Shown here one piece after another: positions 22,455 to 36,194 of a stretch of DNA of 64,000 nucleotides. The stretch is from Physcomitrium patens (taxonomy: Eukaryota; Streptophyta; Bryopsida; Funariales; Funariaceae). The notes beneath the pieces were generated by a model, which was not told the origin of the DNA, made no database searches, and saw only the letters and a list, made by a program, of their open reading frames with translations. The translations under genes were made by a program, and so were the position numbers. How positions within the stretch are numbered: the first letter of the stretch is position 1; each line of letters begins with the position of its first letter. Location of the stretch: the NCBI RefSeq assembly GCF_000002425.4, contig NC_037271.1:5401878-5465877 (forward strand). The letters are read 5' to 3'.

Positions 22455-23290
22455 TCACATGGAGATTCAATAAGTATCATGATTTTAGAGAACCTTTTTA
22501 AGATTCTAAAGGTGGAAATAAAGCTCTTCTTTGCCTTTTTATCTTCAAATTGATGGATAAATATAATACATAAATTAAGTTTTGAAGTAGTATTTAAGAT
22601 GTACCATTAACTATCAACAAGATGATTGGAAAATCCTACTGGCATTGGTAAAATTTGCTTATAATAATAAGATGTATTCTTATATATAATAAATATCTTT
22701 CTTTATTAATTATGATTATCATCCACTTCTTGATATTTTTGATTTTTTAAAAGTTGATAATCTTACTGCAAAAGGTTTGACAAATTATTTATATGAGCTA
22801 CATATAATAAAGAAGGAACATTTAGAAGAAACTTAAAAATGACAAAAGACCAATGCAGATGCCTTTCAAAAGGAGCAACCTCAATTCTACATTGCCAACA
22901 AGGTATGATTATTTAATTACAATATTAAAACTAGTAATTTTTGTAATAAGTTAGATTACCATAAGCTTAAACTATTTTCTATTTATAAACAAATCCAATT
23001 GCTTATTGATTACATCTATTAGAGTCTATGAAGCTCTATCTTATATTCCATGTATTTTTTTTTAATTATATAAAAAATTAAATATCTCAAAAAAAAGACA
23101 AATACCACATTTTCTTATAAAAGTAGATAATAATCAAGAATTTGAAGTAAAAGAAGACTTAGACTCAAGGCATCATTGAATAAGGTTAGAATATCTTATT
23201 TATTACTATGGATATGATATTAGTGAATGCACATGGGAGCCAACAAAGTATCTTATAAATACAACAAAAAAGATCAAAGTTTTTCATCAA
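22455..23290 (+). pseudogene. Integrase C-terminus and chromodomain (element H)
   Basis: Translation with stops reads as the end of a chromovirus integrase: LFFAF...LQIDG (usually HPQTDG), then YLRCTINYQQDDWK and LVKFAYNNK near 22600-22670. A GPY/F-like part follows (KLDYHKLK near 22950-22975). A chromodomain is at 23135-23260: EFEVKEDLDSR, one stop, LEYLIYYYGYDISECTWEP. The aromatic and WEP positions are kept. In chromoviruses this domain helps direct integration to heterochromatin (family knowledge). The upstream part of the element is missing. Confidence 0.75.
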
Positions 23291-23865
23291 TAACATCCAT
23301 CAAAATTAAAATAAAAAATCAAACAAATCAATTTTATAAAAGAAATAAGATCCAATGAAGATAGAATTCTACTTTCTATCTTTGTTTGTAATTTTTTTTA
23401 TTTGTGGTGCTAAAGATATTAAGAACCAATAACCACTAGATTTATCTTAAGAATTATCATTTGTTGATTTATCAAATGAGACATTAACATTATCACAACC
23501 TTTGAGATGTTGTAATAGAGACAAAGATCCTCAATAATAACATATTTTTCCTTAAATAGATAAGATATAATATATTAGATATCACAATTTTAGAAGAAAC
23601 TACTAATGTTTGATAATTTTATTAGAATAGAAATGATTCCTAATAGTGTTCCAAATGTTTTATTTTGAAAGGAGTTATGAAGGCCTTAATAATAATCAAA
23701 TAATAGAGTGGTCTTCCGCCTAGGAATGAGACAATATTAGTGACTAAGAGGACCTATTAGCCATCTTCAAAGAGAATAATAATTAGAATATATGATATAT
23801 ATAATTTATTACATCTTAATTTCATCAAGATGTAATCACTGCTCTTTGTAAAACTTGTTTGTAGA
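23291..23865 (+). other. 3' noncoding tail of element H
   Basis: Noncoding sequence between chromodomain and polypurine tract. Parts of it, such as GTGGTCTTCC and the CCTATTAGCCATCTTCAAAG stretch near 23750, recur in minus orientation at about 42240-42420 and 53420-53570, so it is a conserved 3' region of this family. Confidence 0.55.
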
Positions 23866-23876
23866 AGGAGGAGTAA
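23866..23876 (+). promoter_or_regulatory. Polypurine tract of element H
   Basis: AGGAGGAGTAA directly precedes the LTR start TATCATGG, as expected for the plus-strand primer of reverse transcription. Equivalent tracts on the minus strand lie at 42203-42216 and 53409-53422 (AGAAAGGGA core). Confidence 0.65.
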
Positions 23877-24425
23877 TATCATGGACATACATATTTATGT
23901 CAATTATAATTTAAATAATATGAATAAATAAAATAGATAAAATTAGATAATTTTACTAATATCTTGTAGAATTTTTTTTAAAAAGCTTTATGAATACAAT
24001 TTCATATTTATATGTATTTAAAGGTGATTGATAGGTTAAACACTTAGCCAAAAAAATTGCTACATATTATATGTGTTGATAGCTTGTAGTACAAATTAAC
24101 CATATGGCATATATATAAGAAGCTTATTTTATAAGTTAAGATATGTTTCTTACAAATTAGACATGTATCACAGGTCCTATAAAACGTTGCCACATAGCTT
24201 TTAGTTAGATAGCATATATAGAGGGAAGAATGAAGCCTTCTTCATTCTTATCAATTCAGTTTTTGTTTTTAATCTAATTTCAAGAGTTTCAAAATTGAAG
24301 TCTTTCGCAATAGCCATTTTAGTTTCTTCTTGAATATACATACTTCTTTATTATCATTTTTTTATCTCTCTTTTATACTTATTTCATTTGTTTATGTATC
24401 ATCCTTTGAATTCTTGTCCTTGACA
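23877..24425 (+). mobile_element. 3' LTR of element H
   Basis: A 549-bp LTR from TATCATGGACATACATATT to CCTTGACA. It shares the family blocks GGCATATATA, AGGTCCTATAAAACGTTGCC and ATATATAGAGGGAAGAATG, and CAATAGCCATTTTAG near the 3' part. It belongs to the subgroup with TCACTT/TTTATTTAT before the end rather than the subgroup with GTGTATTGAGA. Confidence 0.8.
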
Positions 24426-24715
24426 ATGACATGGATGGCAATGAACAACTTGTAAAAATACTTGAACAAGAAATAATTGCCTAAATCATAATAAATCTGG
24501 AAAATTAATGGTCTATCTATACACAATGTCACAAATCCTTCATAAGTATGCTTATCCTTTGACATTACAAATTAAAAGGCTCTATATCCAGAAGTACCTA
24601 ATTCCTCTCTATTAAACAAATTAAGGTCAAGATTATCCACCACAACCTTGTAACTCATGACCATCACTCTTAACTAGATTATTCATTTGTGTCAAATATT
24701 ATACTAATTATTATG

Positions 24716-24751
<36 letters not shown>

Positions 24752-26969
24752 GCTTTAAATATATACATATATATATATATAAAGCTTTAAATATACTTTT
24801 GGATTTTTGTTATAATTTATATTATATAATATAATTTTTTATCTATTATTATAATATATTTTATTATTATTATTATTATTATTAATTTTTAGTTCTTTTT
24901 ATAATCTTTTAAAAGAATATTTGAAGGTTTTTCTTTATTAACTTGATTGACACATCTCTTTAAATCAAAAATCAAATTTTTCTTTTTTTTGTATCTTTTA
25001 CAATCTTATCATTTGTGTGATGAAAGATGAATTCAATTCTATATATAAATATAAAAAATAATGTAGATGCAATTAAGCTTTTTATAAGAATTAATGGCCA
25101 ATTTTTATATATATATATATATATTGATATTTTTATGTCTTTATTATAATACATTCATGAATATTTGTTATAATACATTCATGAATATTTATTATAATAC
25201 ATTTATGATTATTATATATATATATATATATATATATAAGATGTTGGTAATGTCCCTATTAATTGCCAACTTATATTCTATAGTACAATCCATTTTATGC
25301 AACATTGCTAATTGACATCTCAATGGATAAAATGCACATTATTTATGGATATGTATATTAGTATTTTATAAAACATATTGTAGTATCTATTGCAAGTTTT
25401 TGAAAAATTTTAATGATATTTAACCAAAATCATAATGACATGTGGTATAAGCAAGTTATGATGGTAGTAGCAAAAACTATGGTAATGTTAGAAATATGTT
25501 ATATATATATATATATATATATAATTATTTTAAATAGACCCAATTTTTTTATTAGATTGATCCACCTATCCTAACCATCATAAAAAAATAATGATTTTTA
25601 GATTTATTTTTCTATTATTGGATATGTAGTCAATAAAAATCAAATGTATTTATATTAATTACCATATTCTTCATTAAAGGTGGATCTATTTAGTAAAAAA
25701 ATAGGTCTATTTAATATTCTCTTATATATATATATATATATATATATATTTCATAAAATAAAATTGAATATATTTACTTAGTAACTTAATGTGTGGAACT
25801 TTATTATCTAAATATTTTTTATGTAAATTAAAATCATATAAATATCTGAAATATTTCAAGGTAATATATGATATTTTATTTTTACAAGTTATTTAGCTAA
25901 TATTACACTAAAACTGACTTTAATATTATTGAAGGAATTTAGAACATAATAAAATAGTGATATTAGCAAGAATAAATGTATTTAATTAACATTTTTATTA
26001 TTATGAGATCTCAAATACAAGCATTAGATTTCTTTTTCAAAATATATCAACTTTGTTGAAACATATAATTTTAAAGGATTTAAGAAATATCAAGTGGAAT
26101 AAGAATGCTGTTTGGAAATAGTTATTTCTAGATATGTAGTATGTAAATAGTTTCTAAACTTTTTTCTATTTCAAAATTATGCAAAAATGTGGCTTGTAGT
26201 GTTACTGTTTTGTTTTTTTGTTGTATTTTATTATATGATAGTAAAAACAAGTCTTCCTACACTACTTCTACACTTTGAGTGTTTTTACAGTATTGTGAAA
26301 AACTGTGTAATTTATGCAAAAAATCAAATTATAGATTTGTGACATTGCTAAGCATGATTAATTTATATAACATTATATGATTTTCTTAAAACCTTAAATT
26401 ATTATTAAATATTTTTACTTAAGATTAAGAAATAAATTCTACAACACTATATAGTTGAATTCAGAATGCATTAAATAATAGCTTATAAAATTTAAGTATA
26501 AATTAGTGATTTTTATTTATTTATTTATTTATTTTTTTGTATATGATATGTGTATTCTTAATAATGTAAAAAATACTAAAGTTTAGTATGAATAGAAATT
26601 TAGTAGAATTTGATCATATATAAGGATGTCATATAAAAAGATTCCTTCTCTATCTCTACTTTGTTAAGAAAGCTAGCTACAATATCATATTGCTAAAAAT
26701 CTCAGTAAGTTGTGATTAAGACACGAAAGAGACTACTAAGTAAATTTGGTTTAAAACATGATACTACAACTTTTATGTTTCTGTACAGCCACATTTCAAA
26801 ATATCCAAAAATAATTTTCCAATTTTTTTTCATAATTTTTGTTTATTTAATAACATGTGGTCATACATTTTTAATCTATTTTTCAAATAACGTTGAATTA
26901 ATTTTATTATAAATAGATGTAAAATAAATTTCCCTGTGTCTCTGAAAGTCAATGTAACCATTTATGCAG

Positions 26970-27004
<35 letters not shown>

Positions 27005-28786
27005 ACTCAGATTGATTTATTTTTCTTAAATTTCTTCAAAAATTGCAAAATAAGGAATTATATAAATAATAGATTTCTTTCTTATTTCACTCACAAAGCC
27101 ATATTCATGAATTTGTTAGATCTCTGCAAAAAAAATAACAATCGAATGATAAAAAATAAGAAATATGTCAATTTATTTGAATATTCAAAGATAAATTACT
27201 TGTTCTAAAATTCATCATTATCATTCTTTTAAAAATTAGAAGCAAATTCAATGTTAATTATGATAAACGTGTAATTCCAGAACCTTTGAAATGTGTGAGA
27301 GATTAGTGAAGCTACATCCAAAAAAAATCACCGAGTGAAAAATTTCTCTTCATTCACTTTTATAATTATGTTAAATTTTTGTTGAAAAAATTGTTTTTCT
27401 GACGTAGATGTGCACATTTATTTTAATTGTGTAGAAGTAAACATCTTCGTCAATCTTCTACCGTAGTATAAATTATTTGGTAGAAATATTTTCTCAATGA
27501 ATCCTTGCAATGATGAATACAAAAAAGTAGAAAAAATTAAGATTCTATTAAAGAGGATAGTTATTTTATTTGAAAGAAAAACTGAAAGAATTAGCTGTTT
27601 TAGATAATTAAAAGTATTTTATTTTACCTCTTTTAGAATTTAATTTAAAATAAATTCAATCCTAAAATTATTCTTGTAATAAATTGGAATTTAACATAAC
27701 TTTTATAATTATGTCAAAATTAAAAATAGGTTAACATAACTTTCATTTTTTTATTTTATTAATTTTTCTATGGATCGTTTTGAAGGATCTACCAAATATA
27801 TTTCCAAACAGTTATCTTAAATTTAATAACCAAATTAGGTATATTTTTTTTAGCAAATCATGACAGTAAAAATTTATTTTAATCCATTAAGTATTTAATT
27901 CAGATTTTCAATAGAAAATTAAGATGCAAGTTGATAAAATTATTATAAAAAATTAAAAATCAAATAAATGATATTTATGTTATTTATGTAACAAAAGATT
28001 GCAAATATCTACATGATATAAAGAAAATGAAATTCGAAGATCTAAGTATGCATTAAGAGTGAGCCTTAATATCAAAACAATTAAAATTACTAAAAATAGA
28101 AGCTTATAATAAACCAAAAAGAATCACAACTTTTAAGATTAAAATATAACATCAAATTAATGACTAGTAGAAGTATCTATATTGGTAGAATCAAATAGAC
28201 ACAAGACAAGTTTCTATATAAACAAAGAAATTACCAAAAGATAGAATGTTGGATGCCAACTTATACATAGAAATGTAGCTTAACAGCTAAAAGAACTTGA
28301 TTAAATATGTATTAACAATAATATTTACAAGAACATCTTCAGTACCAAAATTTGTTGATTGTAATAAAAATAACCTCTACAGAAACCATTGGAGACTTTT
28401 GAATAAATCTATACTTACTAAATATAATTTATAAGACCTTATCTTTGTTGATACTGGATATTAAGGTGAGATTTTTTTGTATTAAAATACAACTATTGAT
28501 ATATAAAAAACTAAGTTAAAAGATTTTATTGACTCAAATAATTCAGAATTCATAAGATAGTCCTAAAACAAATATCTTCATACTTTAAAAAAAATTCAAA
28601 ATCATGAAGCATTAAGTATAAAAATCTAAAATATCAAAAAATAGAAAATAATTTAAATGCATAAATATAAATATCTATTACATTTTAGAAGAAGAGCTAG
28701 TCTTTTGAAGGTTGGCCTAAACACAAAGCATGTTGAATTTTTTTAAAAGTTTATTTTAATAAAAAATAACAATATAATATATTATC

Positions 28787-28876
<90 letters not shown>

Positions 28877-30181
28877 AAAAGATCTACTTAAAGTCGTGAG
28901 ATAAAAAATATATACAATATAAAAACATGAATTAGGACAATATTCTAGTAGTCTTCTAAAAACTTTATAAAAATATGATGAGGTTATTTGACAAATTTTA
29001 CCAAATAATAAAAATAACAATACAAATTAGACAACATTGTATAACTTTAGATAAGAAATTATGCATAAGAAGTAGACAAATATTCTTAGACTTATGATTT
29101 GAATTTCAATAGTAAAGACAATTGATTTTTAAAACTTCATTTAAACTAAGTTAAGGTGTTATAAATATGAAACCATTATAATAATCAAAAAATTATCATC
29201 AAAGCTCTTGTTTCGTTCAATTATATTAAAAATGATTCTAAATAAAGAAAAGATGGTGATTTTTGTAGGTAAGATTGATAAATATATTATGTAAGCAATT
29301 AAAAGTAATTTCAATGCACAAAAGTGCTAAAAACTTAACTACAGATAATACTCTAGAGAGATAATTGTTAATAAAAAGAAGTTGAGAAACAACATTAGAA
29401 AGTTGTTTATAAATCATAATTATTTTATTTTAATTTATACTTAACAAAAAGATGGAATATGAACATTCTTTTTGAAAAAAAAATGTCTATATAAAGAAAT
29501 TATATAAAAGAGATGTTTGATTCTACAACAACATTGTTTTTACTATATTTCATTTAATGCTATATCTATATTAGTTGAATATGATATTACTTCTTTTATT
29601 AAATTGATTATTTATTTTGATGAAAAAAATTAAAAGACTTATAAATATCAAAAAAATATATATTCTTTATTTGTATTTTCTTTTTACATACAATACAATG
29701 AATGAAATCAAAATCTTTATTAAAAAAAAAAAAAAAAAAAAAAAAATCCTAAATAGTAAAGCTTAAAAATTTGAAGTTTTTTTTTAAAAATTTAACTTGT
29801 AAATATTATCTATCTACAATGAAAAAAATACTAATATAATTTTTATATAATTAATAATTTATTAATATATTTATTTTTTTACAAGAATTAAAATAAATAA
29901 ATTAGAATAATGAGGATCTTTACTCTTACTAACTTAATATCTTAAATTCTTCTTGAAATATTTAAAATTGGTTGAAATTAATTATTTTAGAATTTATAAA
30001 TTAAAACTAAACAATCAAATAAGATAATATACTAGTGACCTAAGAAGTTATTAATTAGGCTAAGAAATATAAACAACTATCATTTGTATAAAAGTTGAAT
30101 ATCTTAATTTAAACTAAAAATATATATAACTATTATAATATACAAATTATTAATGAATGTGTAGTTATATATGTGTACGTT

Positions 30182-30223
<42 letters not shown>

Positions 30224-30656
30224 GATAGATAGATATAATTTGATATCTTTTCTTGTAGAAAAAAATTGAATTTTTTGCAAAAATTACATATTTCTATATA
30301 AATTTTAGAAGTGCATACAAGTATGCAGAATGTAGAATTGGATTGTATCCTTTCTATGTAAAACATTTCTTTATTTTTGTAGATAAAATTCTTAGAATAT
30401 TTTGAATTACAGAAATATTCCATTCATGCTATTGAACTTTCATCCAGTCTCAAAATATTCTAAATAAGATAGAATTTCTTTGTCAGATATGCATATAAAT
30501 TATATAGACACAACAAAATGCCATGGGTTTTGAAGAAAAATAAAGAATCATTTCTAAATAAGACAACTTGTTTAGTCTAATATTATTGAATACAGATGCA
30601 TATTTTGCAAAAATACTCTTTACATAATACAAGGACAACGTAACAAGTTTTATCTG
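24426..30656. other. 6 kb of very AT-rich sequence with (TA)n tracts, no gene
   Basis: No LTR or pol motif is recognised. It carries (TA)n tracts at about 24718-24748, 25106-25125, 25215-25238, 25500-25522, 25722-25749, 26970-27001, 28790-28873 and 30187-30216, three direct copies of a TTATAATACATTCATGAATA unit at about 25141-25212, and a poly-A run at 29720-29746. Short frames here are mostly (TA)n translated as Tyr-Ile repeats. Confidence 0.4.
28790..28873. repeat. (TA)n microsatellite, longest in window
   Basis: About 84 bases of TA dinucleotides interrupted only by two TG steps. Confidence 0.97.
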
Positions 30657-31670
30657 TTTTTAAAATTATATTTTATTTGTATGCATTAAGTGATAGCTAA
30701 CTTTGAACATAAACATTAGATAATATTTTAGAATTTTATGGACATAAGATATATAAGTTCTTAAAAATATTATAAAAAATCAAAAATATATAATTTGTTA
30801 TCCTATGTTTATTTTTAATTAATTCAGTAATTTACTTGTTTAATTGTATATTCCTATTATGGATTTTATGAGCATAAGTATGAAAGAAAATTTAAAAACA
30901 CCCATGTTTATATATTTATATGTATAAATAAATAAATATAAATATATATGTATGTATACACATAAAATTAAATATTATATTATGATTCTGATGGTAAAAA
31001 TAATAAAAATGTATTTTTTATAATAAAATTAAATATAAAATATATATTTTTTGAAAAATTAACTATAAATTTCTTCTAAATTTGATTTGATTTGATTTTT
31101 TACTGGTTCTTGAAATAATATTGATATTTATTTTGATAAGATTTAAAAATTAGCACATTACTTTTGATACAAACACTATAATAAAAAATATTATTTTACT
31201 TTTAATTTTGAAGTTATTAGATAAGGCACATAAATTTACATAATACTAAGAGACTACAAATTTTGAATATATATATATATATATATATTTAAATGAAAAT
31301 TAAATATTCTAATAATTTGAATTCTAAAGAATTTTTCATAATATATGATACACATTTTTAGTAAAATACAAATTACCAATTCTTGATGATTACAGTAGCT
31401 TCTCACTTATTGAATATGAAACTTTATACGATGTAAGAGTTTTAAAGTATCTTAAGGATCGTACGAACATTTTACATAAGGTATCTTTTAAATAATGCAT
31501 AGATTAAAATATCAAAAAAATATTTATAATTATTTTTAGAGTTAATTAAAAACCAAAAAACTAATATTTTAGTTTTTTATTCTTACTTCTATATAAAATT
31601 GAAATATTACAAAAAGATTGATTTACTAAAAATTTAATAAATTAATAAAAAAATATAATTTAAAATCTAC
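30657..31670 (+). repeat. Left arm of a large inverted repeat
   Basis: This arm is the reverse complement of 33696-34780. In the best kept part (about 31383-31517 against 33868-33995) I count about six mismatches in some 135 bases; both arms carry CTTCTCACTTATTGAATATG or its complement. Other matched blocks are the GATAAGGCACATAAATTTAC stretch at 31215 with GTAAATTTATAAGCCTTATC at 34150, and TTATGAGCATAAGTATGAAA at 30864 with its complement at 34540. Arms differ mainly by (TA)n expansions. No coding capacity is seen. Confidence 0.85.
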
Positions 31671-32366
31671 CACTTGTGTTTCATAATGGGTCGATTCATC
31701 TGAGCTGTATGAATAGAAGAAAAGAGTAATTTGTCTGGAGCTGAGAGAGATGTTAAGAAAGTGGAAGCTGTTCTCATCAGTGGAAACAGCGAGTTGGGTA
31801 ATTTGCCAGTTGCCATTTTGTATAATGTTGCCTATATTCTGTTGTTTTTGTGACGTTGTTTATACTTACACGCACCCACGTTATCTTGCTCTCACACGTG
31901 GGTTGTACAAGCTAAGGACTGATCACTACAGTGTGATCAATACCTTAACTAGATAATGTCGTAAATTACTCATCCCGAAGAAATCTAATTTCGAAGTCAT
32001 TCGATTTCAGGATCTAATCATATGTCTTGTCTGGTTCACAAGCAACTATTATTTAGATTATCCTACAACAAGACTGTTAAGGAAAGGCGTGAATAATGCC
32101 TTGCGAAGATGAGGCAAATATTAAACAGATACGTCGAGTTATGAACCCATGTTCCTGTCTGCAAAACACGCAGTTATTGAGCCTGTCGTTGCCACAGCAA
32201 CGTCCAGTGTAATCAGTTTTGAGCGAGAAAGAGGTAAATGCATTCTGAACGATTGATTAACAGTGTTGACGGCAGATTGAAACAGCTTATTCATATCACT
32301 TGTGTGAGCTCATTTCGAATTCAAGGGGGGAAGATGAACACAGCTAGAATTGCTTCCCCTGCCATC

Positions 32367-32399
<33 letters not shown>

Positions 32400-33695
32400 T
32401 TTTTGCGATATAAAACCTGGATTTGATATTGTTTCATTTACAGACAAAATGAAGCATTCCGAGTATCTTCATTGTTGGTTGATCTGTACTCTATTTGTCT
32501 CATTGCTGAGTGTGGGTGTCACTTTTTATGACTTAAAAATACGATGAAGTTATGGACGCTAATGTTTGAACATCTCTTGTTTAGACGTCCATGTCTTCGA
32601 TGCTACAAGTGCTAATGATTTAATGCTGCTTAAGTTCCATCATGGTTGGTCCTTCAAGGTCCACGGAACTGAGTTTAGGTTCATGAATGATGCCTCGTTT
32701 AATTTCATCACTTGCCTATGAAACCATTAACCATTCCTTTTAAGGCCTTGGTTCAATCTGGGTTCTTATCAGAATAAGATCTTTGAGATGTATTCCATTC
32801 AATTCTTCATTTGGTTTTGTTTCTCTTTTAGTGAAGAAGAATGTAAGAACATGACTCAAATCATTTCTGTTTCTATTTATCTTTATTTTTGTTACCGGAA
32901 AGATTACAATTATTTAGCATTTAATGCACTCATGTATTGGACGTGGATGTGTATTGTTTCAAATATCAATACGAGTTTGAAGAAACATTTCAATATGTGT
33001 GTGTATATATATATATATATATACATATACAGTTGAATACATATGTATGCATTTAAAGATGAATGTAAATATAAATAAACAAAATGAATATTTACTCAAT
33101 TTGGCTCCTAATTATAAATTTCAAATAAATAAATAGAGGAAATTCAAAATCATATTTTACTTTATATAGAATTTTATAGATTATAAATAAATCACTACTC
33201 ACTCTTTTGTATTATACTTTATAAAAATATGTATTAACAACACATCTTAGCCATACATTAAAATTAATATTATGATAAGTTTTTAATAAGCTTACAACCA
33301 AACCGCTAATATGTATGAAAACTAATATAATTCAAATATGTTTGAATCCATTATTTTATTATCATTTTTATTTTTAATTGAAAAAATTGATCTTATCTAA
33401 TTTTAGGACAAGACGAACTTAAATATTATATTTCAACTAAAATTTTGATCTATTTTAAAACCTCAATAAGTAAAATTTGAAAATTTCTTCTAATTAAATA
33501 TATTTTCTTATTTTAACTCATGTTTCATATTCTTTTTATTTGTTTTTATTACAAGATGTAAAATTTTAATCATTAGATTTCCATTGTTTTATGTCCTAGA
33601 ACTATTTGGTCTTTACAATTTTATTGTATATTTTATATTTTAACAAAAAGATTATGAATTTTCTTTGTAATATTGACTCAATATATACTAAAATA
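31671..33695. other. Spacer of the palindrome, 2.0 kb
   Basis: The centre between the two arms; about 31690-32780 is clearly richer in GC than anything nearby. It contains a T28 run at 32370-32397 and frames of 60-80 codons without domains (31750-31956 and 32788-33036, the latter ending in (TA)n). No transposase-like motif is recognised. It could be captured host sequence or the inside of a non-autonomous element. Confidence 0.5.
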
Positions 33696-33815
33696 ATTAT
33701 TTTAAATTATATTTTTCAGTAAATCAATCTTTTTGTAATAATAAAATTTTAAATAGAAGAAAAATTAAGAAACTAAAATATTAGTTTTTTGGTTTTTGAT
33801 TAACCCTAAAAATAG

Positions 33816-33855
<40 letters not shown>

Positions 33856-34079
33856 ATATTTTAATCTATGCATTATTTAAAAGATACCTCATGTAAAATG
33901 TACGTACAATTCTTAAGATACTTTAAAACTCTTACATGGTATAAAGTTTCATATTCAATAAGTGAGAAGCTATTGTAATCATCAAGAATTGGTAATTTGT
34001 ATTTTACTAAAAATTTGTATTATATATTATGAAAAATATTTTAGACTTCAAATTATTATAATATTTATTTTTTATTTAA

Positions 34080-34117
<38 letters not shown>

Positions 34118-34429
34118 ATATTTTTAAATTTTTTAGTCTTAATATTATGTAAATTTATAAGCCTTATCTATTAATTTCAAAATTAAAAGTAAAATAATAT
34201 TTTTCATTATTGCGTTTGTGTCAAAAGTAATGTGCCAATTTTCAAATCTTATCGAATTAAATATCTATATTATTTCAAGAACCAGTAAAAAAAAATCAAG
34301 TCAAATCAAATTTATTTGAAATTTATAGTTTTTTTCTTTTTTTAAATATTATATTTTATGTTTAATTTTATTATTAAAATATAAATTTTTATTATTTTTT
34401 TCTATTAAAATCATAATATAATTTTTAAT

Positions 34430-34476
<47 letters not shown>

Positions 34477-34780
34477 TTATTTCTACATATGTTTTAAGCA
34501 TATAAATATATAAACATGGATGTTTTAAATTTTCTTTTATACTTATGCTCATAAAAATCCATAATAAGAATATTAAATTAAACAAATAAATTATTTAATT
34601 AATTAAAAATACACATAGGATAAAAAATTATATATTTATGATATTTTAAAATATTTTTAGGAACTTATATATCTTATGTCTACAAAATTCTAAAATATTA
34701 TATACCATATATGTTCAAAGTTAGCTATAATTAAATGCATATAAATAAAATATAATTTTTAAAATATCTAATATTACTTT
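33696..34780 (-). repeat. Right arm of a large inverted repeat
   Basis: Reverse complement of the arm at 30657-31670 (see that entry). It is longer by about 70 bases, largely because of (TA)n tracts at 33817-33853, 34083-34117 and 34433-34471. Similarity stops at about 34780 on the outside and 33696 on the inside. Confidence 0.85.
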
Positions 34781-34994
34781 AATACCAAAATTTGATATAT
34801 TCTTATCCAATTGTATTCTATGGTTCTATATTATTTCAATCTTTATTTCTTTTGTTTTTACAAATCTTTTAAAAATTAAATTTTTGATTACGAAAAGCAT
34901 AAAAAATTGTGTTTTTATCACTATCATTATTTATTAAGGTTAAATAAAAAATAAAAAAATCACATTTAAAATTAAAAATATTTATCTTTTGTGA

Positions 34995-35047
<53 letters not shown>

Positions 35048-36189
35048 TATATATTTCCAAAAAAAGAGGTGTGTGGCTTGGAGTTATTCACATAGTCAAA
35101 GTGGTTGTCTACCTATATGTTTTCAAAATAAAATATGTCGCCATAAATATAAGCTAGTAAATTAAATAAAATATTTCAATATTTTTTATGTAGATATGGC
35201 TTTGTCTATTTTTAAATGGTATAATTTTTTTTATTTAAATATGTAAGATATTTAAGTCACAATTCAAATATTTTAAAATTAAATTATATTTAAATCACTT
35301 TTTTTAATCTTTTTATAGATATTGAAGAACAATTTAAACTTCTTTGAATAATTTTTGTGTGAAGTTTGTATTTATGTACCATTTGTTGCTAAAAAAAATT
35401 CGTAAAAATTTGAATTTAAGTTTGTTAAATATCCATAAATCTAAATTTATATTAATTGAGATTAAGAATGTAAATCTAAATTAACCTCTAAAAATATAAT
35501 AAATTCATAAACCTCAAAGAAAAAAAAGAAAAATGATATAAAATATAAAATTTTAGAATAACCATTATGAAATAGACAAAAGATAGAATTAAGATTAAAA
35601 TATAATAAGTACATGAATAAAAATGAAAAAAATCTTGATTTTATTTCCATATATATATAAACTATCAAGGAGGCTATGTAAAAACTATTAGGACCATAAA
35701 TTTTATAACCTAAGTATCCAAGTTGTAGGTTATTTCTATCTTAATTTCTTTAAAATAAAAAATTTCTAGAAGAAGTTAGTACAATTACTTAACAACTTTA
35801 GAAACACCTTCAAATCTAATAGGTATCTAAAAAACTTCTCTAATATTTTTTAATAAAAATATCAATCACTTTCTTCTATTTATTCAAGAAATATAGATAT
35901 TTATTATATTTACATAAAATATATTTAAAAAATATGTATTTTATATAATTTATTCAATATAAATATGTTATAAAATAGAATATATATTAAAAATTATTGA
36001 GATTTTATCATTTACTATAAATAAAAGATATCTACAATAAATCTATAAAATATAATATACTATACAACTCTTAATATATGAATCAACTTTAGATTATTAA
36101 AGGAACAATGCACTAATTTCATCAAAGTCTACTACAAATGAAATCATAGAAGAATCTACTACAATTGGATAGAGAAGACCAAATGCTGC
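34781..36189. other. AT-rich, (TA)n tract at 34996-35056, otherwise nothing
   Basis: A near-perfect (TA)n tract of about 50 bases with a few TAGA steps lies at 34996-35056. The rest shows no gene, LTR or domain. Confidence 0.4.
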
Positions 36190-36194
36190 TATTG

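Noticed and set aside
30187..35060. Tyr-Ile repeat proteins predicted from several frames
   Set aside because: They are (TA)n microsatellites read as codons.
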